A DNA stretch of 64,000 nucleotides from Scleromitrula shiraiana. Taxonomy: Eukaryota > Ascomycota > Leotiomycetes > Helotiales > Sclerotiniaceae. The stretch spans positions 1,116,001 to 1,180,000 of the forward strand of contig JABELC010000003.1 of the NCBI GenBank assembly GCA_028455995.1. The letters are read 5' to 3'. Made by a program: the position numbers and the translations under genes. Every line of letters begins with the position of its first letter. Within the stretch, counting starts at the first letter, position 1. The notes beneath the pieces were generated by a model that saw only the letters and a program-made list of their open reading frames with translations, searched no databases and was not told the DNA's origin. Shown one piece after another: positions 1-12,825 of this stretch.

Positions 1-1359
1 AAACCCCTCCCATGCAAGGCTTGATCATGGAAAAGATCCACCAGTATCACACAATAGAGCCATTTCGGAGTACCATCGCAGCTAGCCAACATCCTCGGCA
101 TTCTTGATCAACAGTGGCAACGTCCCGCGTTCACTTATAATCAAAGAAATCGTTTGCACAAATCAGATTTCATGGATAATCCAATAAAAATGTATAACTT
201 GTGATGTGATGTAATTCCCACTGCTGCATGGGTCTAAATGGTAAATCCTTCGGGATAGACCAAACATCGATAAGAATATGTAGCAATTATAAGTTAATTG
301 TCGGGGAAAATTTCCAATTTCGTAAGTAGGGTCAGTTTAGACTCTAGAGGCATATCGATGATCGAACTCGATGAGAGAATTGCTAGCACACTTGTCTCCA
401 TTTTATCCGCTGCAACATTCTTGTCTCAGGGCAGGAGCAAGCTTCGAAGTGCAGACATTAGTCCACTAGCACGACATTCTTATCGGTTGATAAGTTTCGT
501 GTATATATGAAAACACACCCAATGAAATGTGATGCACATTTTGTTGCATTATGTTGTCATCAGTCCCTGGATATTCGTGCTTATTCAGAGATTTAATGTT
601 TATTATCTTTACCGAAGTGACAGCGAGATCACAACCTCGCCGTGGGTGAAAGCATGGAGAGAGGTCGTGAGCACAGATAGATCCAGAGCGTGCCGTTTGT
701 ACCGTCGCCGTATTCTTTCGACTACATCTGCATATCAAGGACTTGATATTTGTGGATTTTTCAAAGGTTCTAGAATAGAAGATTGTTAGAGCCGTGCCTT
801 GCGGGGGGGGTCAGTGCTCTCTGGCATTGAACTTTTCTGATTGTGCAGACTCAATTGTAATCACGTGGGCTTTCACCACTGGTCATGAAGCTCATGATAA
901 AATGTATCCACTCTTATATATCATTGGCTTAGCCTTTGCCTTTTCAGTAATACTAGTCAGAATTGATTCGAAGAGCAGAGGAGAAGAGGTAGTATCACGT
1001 GAGGTGATACAATCTCAGCGAAAACTGTAGCGTAACTGAGTGTGGAGAAATCATCAGCAACAACGAAGTCGCAAAACTCATGATCAAAACGTCAAAAGAA
1101 TAAAGCTCGCTCTAGCAATAGACTAATACATTGTTTTCATAAGAATGGAGACGACGAGTTTCATTTATATATATTAGTACTATGTCAGACGATTCAGAAA
1201 TAGAGCACAAGATGAGTCACGCCAAGCGTTGAAGATCATTTTGGTGAAACACTTGGGTTATATCGAATGAATTGATTTATATGCATTTAATTGACTGGTT
1301 CCGTAGCTCCCCAGCACTGCCAAATAAGTATTGCAGATCACGACTACACTAAGCACCAA
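1..1359. other. Intergenic, no gene seen
   Basis: Only short open frames occur here, none with a recognisable domain or a convincing exon chain. There is a G8 run near 804. The segment adjoins the 3' end of the leftward dioxygenase gene. Confidence 0.6.
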
Positions 1360-2572
1360 TTACAGACCAAGGCTTCCTCGTCTTGACTTGCTGTTAGGGT
1401 CGAGAAATGGTTTTTCTCCCACACCTACTGCTCTAACGCCATATCTTTCTCCCTGACCCTCAAGATCATATGTCGCAGTATGAAAGGTCGAACGGTTATC
1501 CCAAATAGCTTTGGTATCGTTAGCATTAATCAATTCTTCCAATTTTATGTACTCACCAATGTCGTTCTGATTCTTCCACTTAAAGCGTACTTGCAAATCA
1601 TGATTGTCCAACAACAAGCGTCTAAACCATTTCAACAAAGCTTCGCTTTCTGCATCGGTGACATCATTGATGTGGCTGACGTGACCCCCTACTGGAAAAA
1701 CAGATTTCCATCCGGTCACAGGGTTGGTTCTCACTACGGGATGTATGGCTTTTAATTCTTTTCCTATATTCTCTGGTGCTCCTCGAGGTTTTTCATACAA
1801 CTCGAATCCTCCGTTTTTGGCTGCATCGATAAACCCAGGTTGCTGAAATGTCACCGTCAAATTCTCGAGGAATTTCTGATACGGTTTAGAGATGCGATCG
1901 TAGATTTCATATCCACTAGCCCAGAGTGTGTCTCCTCCAGTCTTGGGTAAAATTTCAAGCCTCAAACTAGAGTAATCTGCAGGTTTGGGCTCAAAGGAGA
2001 TATCTGCGTGCCATGCTGCAGAATTCTTAGCAACACGAGATCCAGCTTGATTAAACGTTGTCTTGGAATAGATTCTTTTGTTAAGCTCTGAATCAATAGT
2101 ACTTATTTCAGGGTCTGTTACTCGATACCCTTCCCGCTCTGGGTTCAATACGGGATGGATATGTAGACCTGAGCTTGATGGTTTTCCTGACAGGATACCA
2201 ATACGTTGGATGAGCTCCTTTTGTAAATCGGCAGTCAGGTTGTCTTGGGCGCGAAAGAAAACAACCCCACGCTGAGAAACTAGACATCGTTGGTTAGCCC
2301 TTATTGAGAAAGTCAGACAGGCTAGTTAGAAGTTATAACATACTAGTGAGAGCGAGTTCACGCAATAATTCGTCGGCATTGGGAGCTTGCAACCATTCAA
2401 CTAAGTTGGCATGCGGATACTCACGACCAATGACTGGGGTCAATTCAAACGACTCATATTGATCCAAGACTCCTGTACTTTTCACCCATTTATCTTGGGG
2501 TTGAATGTTCGCCTTGCTTGTGGGATCGATGAGGTTTGCCTGCGGTTGAGTTTCGGTTGCGGATGGTGCCAT
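1360..2572 (-). CDS. TauD/TfdA-family 2-oxoglutarate/Fe(II) dioxygenase
   Basis: Two exons (2572-2344 and 2279-1360) encode 382 residues. The 64-nt intron has a GTATGT donor, a GCTAACC branch site and a CTAG acceptor, and splicing restores one frame. Family members oxidise sulfonates, alpha-keto acids or related substrates using Fe(II), 2-oxoglutarate and O2. Visible hallmarks are GVVFFRAQ and HIHPV near residues 80-115, the HAD of the HxD iron motif (about H167 and D169), a distal iron-ligand His in STFHTATYD (about H343), and Arg in YGVRAV (about R359) that should bind 2-oxoglutarate. The length matches fungal TauD-like enzymes. There is no signal peptide, so it is probably cytosolic. The substrate cannot be read from sequence; a sulfonate is plausible. 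The start is the only ATG upstream of the conserved region in exon 1. Confidence 0.9.
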
Positions 2573-4255
2573 GATTTGAGATATTTATGGGAGACTTTGT
2601 TTCACTCGCACTGGTTTCTTTCTGGTAGCTAGTATGCGAGTCGTTTTCAGTGGGGTGCAAAATTGAAAAGACTGTTTTCAAGCAAAGTGAACTTGATATC
2701 ATGATGAAGTTATTCAGGGAAATCGTTATGTCTTTCTATGATATCTGATTGGGATACGCGTCTGGTTTGAATATTGCCGATGGATATATTCTTCCTATCT
2801 AAATCTCAATTACGGCAAGTACGGCACATATGCTAGCATACAATCCTCAAGTGTTGTTGCGTGATAATTGAGTATTATCATTTGATCAACTTGACTCTGA
2901 TATCACAATTAATAAATAATATCCAAGCGTCTGAATTCTGATGGGACTGATTTACGAAGTGGGGTTCACGAAGAAAATGCGGGGATGCATGTCAACCAGA
3001 CAGATCCCACAAAATCCATTTGATCATTGTGACCTCAAATTACGCCATATACACAAACATCTTGATAAGATGTTTATGATAAAATGCCCATATTCTGTTA
3101 TGGATATATCTTTGTCTCTCTACTTAAGAGACGAATTGATTGGGAATCATTCCCGGGCACCCCACCTCCATATTAGAACACCCTCCGCTATACAACTTTA
3201 GTATTCAATATTTTGAGGCAACAACATGCGGGACCATGCTGGTAGTCGTCTCATGATACGACTAATCTCACATTATTTGACTTGTATTGGAGTGTTGACA
3301 AGCATTCATCCCTACCTTTACGATTGATATCAATTCAATGGACCATCAAATCTCCCAAAAGAATTGTCATCCTTATCTACATAAAAAGTATTCGTATGAA
3401 TAGGTTGTATTAACTGATGTTTACGAATTTTCTGATTAAATTCTGCAGCCTAAGATACAACTACGCCAATGATATTCAATTGATAAGGAAAATAAGCGCT
3501 AAAGTGTTTACTCAATCAATGTCTCAAATTGTATAGTAATAGATCGAAAACAAGATCATTTATAGCTTCTGGTTCGGAGAAAAAATTCCATGACTACTTT
3601 GGCCAGAAGAGAGATATCAACTCTCGCTTAGGAGAGTACTTCTTCGCTTCCGTGTATTGGGGAGACCATCCATCGATGTCAGCAAACTAAACATTCATCG
3701 AGTTTTTACTTCTCATCATCCACTTCTACTCGATCTTTCTCATATTGGCTTTCCAATTACCACTTGCTAGTGAGGATTTCAACATCATCTAGTTAGTGAA
3801 GTCCCAAAACAGTCCCAAATTAAATCTGACTCCATATAATCGAGGATCAATCAAAATTGAGTCTAGATCTAGATCTAGATGAATTCGAGCATTTGGTGTG
3901 ATCTATACACAATCTCGAAACAATCTAGACTGATTACTTTTTATCGTAATTTTCCATATATATCCGATTCTTAACCTCTAATTAGCAATAGAAAATCATC
4001 ATGCTTCCTTAATATTCACTACTCTACTTTCAATCATTCAATGTTAATCCATCTCTCAGCGGCCATGAGCACAATAATGCTTATGTAATGTTTATATAAG
4101 CCATCTCACTTAGTTGAGAGTTACGTCCGAGCTCAGGTGGCGTGGGGGGTAGTTCTCTAATGAGAAGCCCCACATGGAAAAGTTTTTAGCCCCGCTACGA
4201 TTGTTGAGGATATATATTCTAATAAAGGACTTTCTTCATCAAATCATCATAACAA
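2573..4255. other. Intergenic between dioxygenase promoter and tRNA-Glu
   Basis: No supported gene. The left end should hold the dioxygenase promoter (leftward). A small perfect repeat of AGATCT-like hexamers lies near 3860-3880. Otherwise it is AT-biased sequence without a coding signal. Confidence 0.5.
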
Positions 4256-4354
4256 TCCGAAATGGTGTAGTGGCTAGCATTTCCGCCTCTCAGTATTCGT
4301 TTCATTCTGATCACGTGGTCGCGGGAGACCGGGGTTCAATTCCCCGTTTCGGAA
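4256..4354 (+). tRNA. tRNA-Glu (anticodon CTC) with a 27-nt intron
   Basis: The acceptor arm TCCGAAA (4256-4262) pairs perfectly with TTTCGGA (4347-4353). The D arm GTGTAGTGGCTAGCAT and the T arm CGGGG-TTCAATT-CCCCG (4330-4346) are canonical. The anticodon stem TCCGC/GCGGG encloses C-T-CTC-A, with the anticodon at 4289-4291. The intron occupies 4293-4319, the universal 37/38 position. Discriminator base is A. No CCA is encoded, as expected in eukaryotes. A T-rich run follows at about 4360-4378 and could be the Pol III terminator. Confidence 0.93.
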
Positions 4355-5233
4355 GCAGATTTATTTTTTTGTATCTTTTGCTAATCTTCTTAACTTTTGC
4401 GAAGTAATTCGACCAAGAACTCTTCTTGGGAACTACGAACTGTCCCAATATTCCTCCCCGTATCTTTCTCATTCCAAGGCACTGTCTTCTCTCCTCCTTC
4501 CTCTCCTCTCTTCTCTTCCTGTCTCTGATATCATTCGAGACGGGGGCCTATGTCCATCTAACTCTTACCACGTGCATTGTTTGCATTGATATTGGCCTCA
4601 ATGTAGATGATATCCATGATATCATAATACTTGTCTTCGACCGCCGCATATTCAGAGTAGTATTAAATCACCTCAGTTATCTATTTATTGAGTTCATATT
4701 TATATCAGTCAACAGGTGTTGTTGATTCGTATAATCTCGTCATATTACGGGAAGCCAGATAGACTAGAAAGAAATGCAGTATAATAGTTTCGATATGGGA
4801 ACTTTACTTCACCATTTTCCCGATTGGATCAATCAATGAAGGTTACAAACAAATTGGATGTCAAAGTTTCCATCAATAGATACCTATCTAATGGATACTA
4901 TTTATGGAGGATCCATCCCGAATAAGCTGATCACAACCTTCCAGTTCTATGGTAAAACTACTTTCTGCGGAAAGTATATGACATTAGCTTTTCTGACGAT
5001 CTTCAGATTCTTCTTTCGTCATCTTTTATACATACATTCCTTGGTGGGCTGGAATAAATATGTCTCTCACCTATGGAGTCATCAAAAAAGAACAAAATCT
5101 TCACTTAAAGTGCTACTATTAGTACTTCGTCATAAATCAATCTACGGCAAGGAAAGGTACATTGGGAGAAGGAATATGAAAGCATTCGTTGTGTAAGAGA
5201 AAAAAAATTTGCGAAGTATTGAAACCCGCCTTG
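4355..5233. other. Intergenic, no gene seen
   Basis: Open frames at 4426-4725 and 4858-5196 lack domains, exon partners and coding-like composition. They look like chance frames in T-rich sequence downstream of the tRNA. Confidence 0.5.
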
Positions 5234-5506
5234 TCATTCCCCATTGCGCAAACGAAGGAGAAAGTCTAGAACAGGTGCATATATTTTATTAATGTTGAAA
5301 TCCTTTTCGTGCAAGCAATCGCTTGAACAATGCTCTCTTTTTTGATAAACCATAAAGAACCTATCTGTAAACCAATCTACTCCATGCAATCCAAGATAAT
5401 GGTATTTGACTTCAATGGCCTGGCCAGTTTCCGTCAATTTTTCTAAATAGTTCCAGTCATTGCTGATAGTATGTCCACAAATTACATTTCTAATTTTCTG
5501 CCTAAT
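5234..5506 (-). pseudogene. Unassigned 90-codon open frame, possible gene fragment
   Basis: An open frame of about 90 codons runs from just after a stop at 5509-5507 to a TGA ending at 5234. Its composition is protein-like (for example CGHTISNDWNYLEKL and LGLHGVDWFTDRFFMVYQ), but it has no in-frame ATG in its first part and no obvious upstream exon. I do not recognise the family. It may be the last exon of a decayed gene or a chance frame. It lies between the tRNA-Glu and the 3' end of the leftward gene ending at 5831, in the same orientation as the latter. Confidence 0.3.
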
Positions 5507-5830
5507 TTAATGACTTCGCCGAAAAAAACCCCCTTCCCTTCTGCTCAAACCTTTCACTGTTACTTGATAATGAGTAGCAGAGAAACACCTCACCTAAATG
5601 AAAGGCTTAATTAAACAGAACACGATCACCAAAGTCTTTTTTCTAATATTCCTCTTATGTGCTCCTTATTTATGTATACAAGTTACAACCACAATACTGT
5701 CTTATTCTCTACTCTATGTCGTTTCCATATATTGCCCAGGAATTCGAAAGAAAAGCCTATCTCCAGATGGAAGAGATTAAAGGTAAAAATAAACAAAGAG
5801 CAGTTCATGCAAGGCTCCAAATTGCCCATA

Positions 5831-7386
5831 TCACTGCCGAAACTCTCTATAAACTTCGTTCACAACCCCGGCCAAAATTTCATCTCGATGCGCCGCATTC
5901 CAAAATAATACCGCAGATTCAGAGTCATTTGGGAGGGGATATTGACCTGGAGACTCAGCATTAAGCCGATCAAATTCCACTTCAATCTTTGCTACTTCTC
6001 TTTGACAACGGAGATTCAGCGGGGTAATTAGAATGGTTAACATCCTTTGGTAAGGGGTTCCACGGATCTTGTGGTAGTCTCCTAGTAAATATTAGCAGTT
6101 ACATTGATGAGATATTGAGGATACATACCGGGACACTCTTCTGCTGGCCCATGAATTGAGCATTGCGTGCGGCGAAGTTCTTGATAATCTTTCTTGTACT
6201 GCTCGCGAAGTTGGTTTTGGTGTGCGATCATGGAGGTATATTTAGCGAAAGGACTCTCAAATGACTCGGGCTCTTCCATAATCTCATCCTCCGCCTCTTC
6301 TTCAACTTGGGCTTGCATCTCGTCATCATGTATATGTTTGGTGGTTAATAAACCTGGAAAGTAGGATTCGCTGTTAGAAAAATTGTTATGCTCGTCAACA
6401 TTCTGCTGCTCGTTATTACTGCTACAGATTTTTGGAGAATTGAAATCTTCTGACTGGGCCTGATATTCAGTATGGCTTGAAAATAAGGGGAAGAATTCCT
6501 GATAGCGTTTCAAAAAGTTTTCATCGACAAAGTTCTCCTCTAATTCCGACATAGAGGGATAAGCCGCAAAGTAATCTGTCTCTACTGTCTTTTGCAATTG
6601 TTTTCCATCGGATGTTGATGCAGGGTTATCATCTTGGATCGTCTCAACCACACTCTTCAAGGTGATAAGATTATCGCCAGTCGACGACTTGGAGTGATCA
6701 TCTTCAACTGTTGTTGTTTTAGTCTCTCTCATCGGTTCCACCGAATTGATAGGGTTTGTGTTAGGCGACGACTTGGAGTCACCATCTTGAATCTTTGCTG
6801 CGTCTATCTTTTTAATTGCTTCGACAGTGGCAGCCAGTTGAACCCCTGATTTGTTCCTGATTCTCAGGTATTTATGAACAAGACATTGAAGAGCTGCCGA
6901 AATCCATTCATTAAAACCCTCGTATGTGTAAGATTCGTTCCGATAAATTGGCAGGAGGTCATCAAGAACACCTTTAGCGATAGATCGAATATCTTCTTCT
7001 TGTAACAGCTCGATTTGAACCTTACCAACAAAACCATGACTGCTAGCGAACTTGATCAATCGCCTACAATACAATACGCCTAATTTCCGAGGAGTGAGCT
7101 GTAAGATATCGATTACCAATGCGGAAAGTTTGTTATGCAGCATACTGGTGTTCATAACACCTTTGACAGGCTTGAATACTCTGTTTCTGGAATCCGCAAA
7201 AAATTCTCTCTGACCTTGTACATCTTTAGGGTACTCGAAAAGTGGAAGCTGGGTTGAACTTTCAACCGCACTCAAACTTGATGACTGGGATATTGCTGGC
7301 GCCGGTATCATCTGTCTAAAGTCAATATCTAGAGCTCTTGATCTAACGTGTAGTGATATAACACTTACCTCAGTATCAGGTGACAT
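5831..7386 (-). CDS. Uncharacterised protein, 502 residues
   Basis: Two exons (7386-6129 and 6081-5831) join through a 47-nt intron (GTATGT donor, TTTACTAG acceptor) to give 502 residues. I do not recognise a family. Residues about 80-165 look like an alpha-helical globular part (NKLSALVIDILQLTPRKLG onward). A low-complexity acidic middle follows, with two related segments built on D-[DG]-[GD]-x-SKSS. A helical C-terminal exon ends in NEVYREFRQ. There is no signal peptide or membrane segment, so it is probably nuclear or cytosolic. Near the start, a GTAAGT donor (from 7368) and a TTTAGACAG acceptor bracket exactly 57 in-frame nucleotides, so an optional intron would simply remove 19 residues. 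Confidence 0.75.
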
Positions 7387-8384
7387 TGTGGAATACTTGC
7401 AAATTGTTTTAGTGGTTGGGAACCAATTATTGAGCTTGAAATTAGTTCTAGAAGATATAAATTTGAGCAGCCAAATTATATCATAACAAAAATTTACATC
7501 TATGAAATCTAGAGTACATGTGTCACACCCGTAAACACCTAATTATGTTATTCACTCAAAAATTCCATTCAATATTTGGCAAATCCTGGCCATAGACTCA
7601 TAGGCCAGTAGAATATCGTCCGTACTTAAATTATTCACTCGTGTATATTATTGATAGTTGCCTAATCCTAAACAATCAACTTCATCATAATCACTGCTCT
7701 CGTGGAGGCGAATAATTCACCTAATCAGCATCAAAATCATACTTGCGGAGATTAGGACAGTGATTCACCCAAAGCCCCTCAATAGTATCTAATCAATATT
7801 ACAGCATTAGGTCATGAGCATTCATCGTCAATGAATCTGGTATTTAGAATTATTAAATTTATGATAGCAAGCTACCTTCTCCAACTACAATTTAGATACC
7901 AACAGCCTCCAGTATGTAATGTATGAAGAATGCAATGAATTTATGAATGGCAGTATACGCAGAGAAAGACAAATAAAAGTCCAGAATCGCCAAATATAGT
8001 TGGTGGATATTGGTCGAGTTTAGAATAATTAACGAATCCCTGCTTGAAATCATTATGTAGAGGGCTGGTATGTAAATTGAAGAGCAACAAAGCAAAATCA
8101 GAAAAAGACAGCAACCAACAATCGTTTCTGTACATCCCTAATATCTTCATGGTTCTCTGTGTTGCATATCTCGAAAGCAAAACACAAACTAGAGGAAATA
8201 ACAGCAAATTCGATTACAACAGGCACTATCTATCTGAACATACAACTTATTATAACGCAGGAATGGTATAATGCGACCAAAAAACCCAAACAAATACCAA
8301 CACTGTACGAACACAACAAACGAAATCCTACACAAAGATACCCAATTATACATCAATCATAAATCATCAAAAGCCATATCAACA
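7387..8384. other. Intergenic
   Basis: This holds the promoter of the leftward 502-residue gene and the 3' flank of the AAA ATPase gene. Short overlapping frames around 7890-8360 on both strands are not supported by domains or exon chains. Confidence 0.5.
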
Positions 8385-11300
8385 TCAAACATTCATTAGA
8401 TCCTCCCCTCCATCAAAACCATCATAGACATCATGATCATCTGCTCCGGTTATTCCTTTCGTAACTTCTCCAGACTGGGATAAGTTTTCCACCACGAAAT
8501 CAAGTCCTCCAGCAGCTGCAACCACATATTCCACTTGTTCAATGCCCATCGGCACTCCTTTCCATACAGCTAACTGTCTAGCAGACTTGACTGCATGTCC
8601 AATCTCATGACCATTTAAACGATATTTTGCAAGTCTTTGTAAGTTTGCTCGCACTTCTGCAATATTGATCGTAGATGGCGTGAAAAGTGATTCGAGGGAT
8701 TCCAGTTGTGCAATGTGAGTTTCCCAAACCTTGAGGCGTTGTACATGATTTAAAGGCGAAAAGTAAAGGGAAAGTTGAATGCGTGATTTGACGACCGGGT
8801 CCATAGATCCGATTGGCGAACTAGTGAGAATAAGAATCCCTAGGCACGTTAGTAAAGGACTTATTGGCAGTACTATGTAGAGTGAAATACCAGTATATGA
8901 TTCAAGCGCCCGTAAAAATACTAAGTACAAATTAGCCATTAAGTTTACTAGTTCTGGAAGGACAATTTACCAGAAACTAATGCATTGCGCTGGAAGTCTC
9001 CCAAAGTTCTCTTCTCTAGAAATATCTCCGCTTCTTCCAAAAGAACCACTAAAACTGTGTTAGCAAGATTATGAATTTGGAAACAACAAAACATACCACA
9101 ATTCCATATTTTTCCAAGGTACAGAATTTGTTCAAGAGCCTAGTGAAAAGTTAGACGGATATTAGGATAGTATCAAACAGGTAAGGGTCACCTTTCTCAA
9201 ATCTTCAGGCGTAGTCCCTAATTCGCTACACTCAACTCGATAAAGTGGTTTTTCTACGATCTCTGCCACACTTTTACAAATTAGTACGTGGGTTATATGT
9301 CAATACCATATTCCATACCTTTCAGCCATTAAAGTTTTCCCCGTGCCAGAAGAACTAGAATTTTGTTAGCCTGCATTTTAGCACGTGATTCATTTTTGCC
9401 TACCCATGGAATAAAATAACAGATCCATTCCCTTTAGTATCAATGGACCCCCGAGTCTGTTCTTCCGTAACTTGGTTCGCAACCAAGGCTGTCACAAGGT
9501 GTTTGGTATTATCTTCTGCCGCAAGTAGTTGAAATGCCTCTTTACTCCATTTGATTGGATATATTTGATCGACGTTAAGATTCACTAGCGATATTTGTTA
9601 GTATAGAACTGGATTAAAATTGTGATTGTTACAAACCCCATTTCTTTTCATGCATACTAAAGCCAACGATTTTGCTGGGAAGCAGAAGTGTGAAAACGCC
9701 TTCGGGCGGTATATCAGAAGCCATTGCTGCAGGCCCAAGATCATCTTTGTTGGGAGTTTTAGCATTGGATGAATCGGGGTGCAGCCTTTTGAACGCCTCC
9801 ACATCGATCATATATCTTGACTGTCCCTACATAAGTATCAGCATCAACGCATTCGCCAAGTCGAGTTGATCTTCGGCGCAACCTACCACATTTTCATTTA
9901 CTACTTCATCATCCTGGCTATAATACACGTAACATCCTCGACGGAACTTCCAGAACATTTCTCCTCGTTTTCTGAGTGAAGTTGCAACGGCTGAATCGGC
10001 GAATCGCATAGGGCAAACATCGAGAGAACTGATTTTGAGGACTTCCTCGGGCTTTTTGGAATCTTCAATGACTATTGTCTCCGAATGCTCCTGAAAAAGA
10101 CCATCGAATGTCCAAGATGATACAAGCAAGGAAGATCCAGAAGCTATAAATTCTCCAGGTGCCCTAGGGTTTTGGAAAGGTATTGAATGGAGCCATGTTT
10201 TAGTTAAATAGGCTTTCTTTCTTGACTCCCCATTTTCCTTGTATGTACGCAAAACAATTGTCTCTGGGCTCTATTTGACAAGGTTAGTTAATTCATGCTT
10301 TCCAACACCAGCACATAACGTAAGCTCAAGACTCAGCTTACATAAAGATATGGTAGGTATTTAGGCGAGACCATGCCCCTGCTCAACAGTGAGTCCACAA
10401 CAGCGTATTCCTCTCCGAGAGTCTCATTCACATATTCAACGAATGAGTTAACACGACTAAGAAGTTCAGGTTTTAGTTGACGTCTGCGTTCCTCCAATGG
10501 TGCTCTCTGGTGATAGAACCACAGATAGGGAGCCTGAAACTCTGTACCAACATTGAATGAGGGATAATATGAATTTTCATGAATATTCTGCCTAGTCAGT
10601 CTTTTGAGTCCAGCCGAAAGCTCTTCACTAATCAGGCATATCGACTCGTTCTCGAAAAAATGTGCAAGACCCGTCTGAACATCTGATCCCACCTTGTCGG
10701 ATGCCATCACATGAAATTTTGCTTGTGAAGGATCTGATTCTGTCGAGCAGCATGTATAATCTTTGTATACAATGAACGCTAGATTCGTGTATTGTTGCAT
10801 ATGCAAAGCAATGTTTCTAACGAAAATGCTGCCTTGAAGATGAGGGCCATTAGGACTTTCGTAAAGAATTGAAGGCATATCCAAAAACATCTCAATATTT
10901 CCTCTCCAACGACATCTGACTCGATGGATTGTATGATAAGGTAATGTAAATCGCTCCGCATCAAGATCAGGTTTATCAGATAGGGTGAGCCTGGTTCGAG
11001 TCATTTGCAGCATCTTGAATAGATCTTCATCATGGCTTTCATGTGGTGCATTAAATAACTGGCATAGCTGTGCTCTCCAATCCACATGGTTAGTATGACG
11101 ATGCATAGTTGGCGATGACGCAGAAGCGTGTAGTGCTGAAAAGTGATATTAGTAACTCTAAATAATGTGATTTGTGGGCTCATTTACCTGGTCGTCGCTC
11201 TTCTAGATTTGGCTCAAAGTGTTGATCGGAGTTATACTCGCCTCCATGGCCCCGAGCGGAATTTCCATGGGATGATGGTGTGAAATTAGATGGATTAGGA

Positions 11301-12825
11301 AGCGTAGTTTCTATAGATTGAGTATTCGAAAAGGTTAGGCATCATTTCTTGGAATAAAACTTTTATAGAAAAGACATACGCGAACTAAAGGCTTCTTGGG
11401 AGTGATTGTTATAACCATAGACTCTATTTTCTAGTTCTGGAATGTAGACTTCACGGCCTTGACCTCCGTAATGGCCTTGAGGCATTGATGCATGCTGCGT
11501 ATGTATGAAGGTTTCTGGATGAGTGTGAGCATTTTGTTGGACACCATATGTCATTTGCCGACGACTGTTACTCGATAAACTATCGGGAGGAGAAAAGTTC
11601 TGTTGCGGTATCCTGCTATTTTGATTCCAAAATTCGGACGCTCTATGATGTGGGGCATCTTGGCCTTGTTCTGTACCTTGGCGCGATGGTTCCTGTCCGC
11701 TATGTGCAAGATATGAATCCGGGGGTGGTCTGTTGCTCTGCAAAGGTTGCTCAGTATTCTTCAAGATCTGGGAGTCCTGTAGATTTTGAACGAGATTCGA
11801 GTTAGCTCGAGCAGGTTTGGGAGCCGCCCATTGCGTTGTAGCTTGAGGCGATTGAGATTTGGATTGTTGAGGAGGCCCAATCTGACGATATCTTTCGGAA
11901 AGATGACCTGTTGATATCCATAAGTATTGTATATCAACATGTATGTTGGTTTGGGTCGCCTAAACTCACCTTGTGCGGACAATTGATTCGCATTTCCAGA
12001 CATAGTATTCTCGATATTTGGTCGATCTAATACTGGCTTGTTTGTTGGCAATCGGTTTGATCTCTCCCCATATTGTCTAAGATTCGTAGTATATGTGGAC
12101 CGAGGATGTTGACTGGGATAAGGCATTTGTGAAGTAGCGATCATGGCGCCAGGACGGAAATCTGAAATTGGAGCAGTGGGAATTGGAGGTGGCGGAGACG
12201 GGGTGATTTGTGTAGTTTCGGTCGGTTGTACCGATGGAGAAGGAGATCGCTGATGATTTTCCCGCAGAGGTGAGTTAGAACGATCCCTGGAACGAGAACG
12301 ATGCCAGGGATTATGCCCGTCCGACGGTTGATGTGTGTTGGAGGATAGTGACGGCTCTTTGCGATGTGGTTGAACAATAGTGTTTGTATTCTCAGATGCT
12401 ATTGGACTTCCGGATTTCCCTAAGGACTTTGGATCATCATGCTTCGTCGATTTGGACTGTCAGGGATATGTTAGAGAATCTCGTAGACCTGCGGACTCAT
12501 TTAGACTGACTTGGTATAGATTGTAGTTGTACTTGCTTGCCAAGCTGGCAAGAAGCTTTTGCTCGTTTACTTCAGTATCTCTACTCGTAATTTGCGAAGG
12601 TGCAACCATGATATCTTCGTCGGCCTCATCTACGACTGTTGCTTTTGCTTGTGCCCGTCGACTTCGGATATATTCTTGAGCTTCGCGCTGCCTATCCATT
12701 GCTTTTCCCGATGGACTTGAGTCTCGTTTTGAAATTTCACTGTGGATCGCAATGCCTCGATCAAGTTCCCCGTATTGAGCTACACTACTTACCTTATCGG
12801 AAGAAGCCACATCTATGTTCTCCAT
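8385..12825 (-). CDS. AAA+ ATPase with long disordered N-terminus (DUF7025-type family)
   Basis: Fourteen exons chain in frame to 1240 residues: 12825-12511, 12456-11970, 11907-11380, 11310-11188, 11135-10342, 10270-9887, 9820-9637, 9584-9404, 9354-9319, 9270-9192, 9139-9097, 9054-8971, 8920-8891, 8839-8385. Residues 1-480 are Ser/Pro/Gln/Arg-rich and disordered. A conserved fungal domain (DUF7025 by memory) follows, including SRYMIDVEAFKRLHPDS. The single AAA module shows Walker A GSSGTGKT (K1005), Walker B VLVVLLEEAE (E1058/E1059, where Asp-Glu is usual) and a candidate arginine finger KSRIQL (R1109). The sensor-1 position reads LTSSPIG instead of the usual T[TN]NR. The module is cut into six very small exons, typical of this family. 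Family members are assumed to remodel proteins; substrate and location are unknown. The C-terminus is acidic. Upstream exons carry no motif that fixes the start, so the ATG at 12825 is the best supported choice. Confidence 0.9.

Noticed and set aside
298..1030. Several 60-90-codon frames at the left edge
   Set aside because: They overlap on both strands, start at non-ATG codons or lack domains, and no splice sites join them into a gene.
4426..5196. Two plus-strand frames of 99 and 112 codons
   Set aside because: T-rich, hydrophobic by composition, no family motif and no supporting exon.
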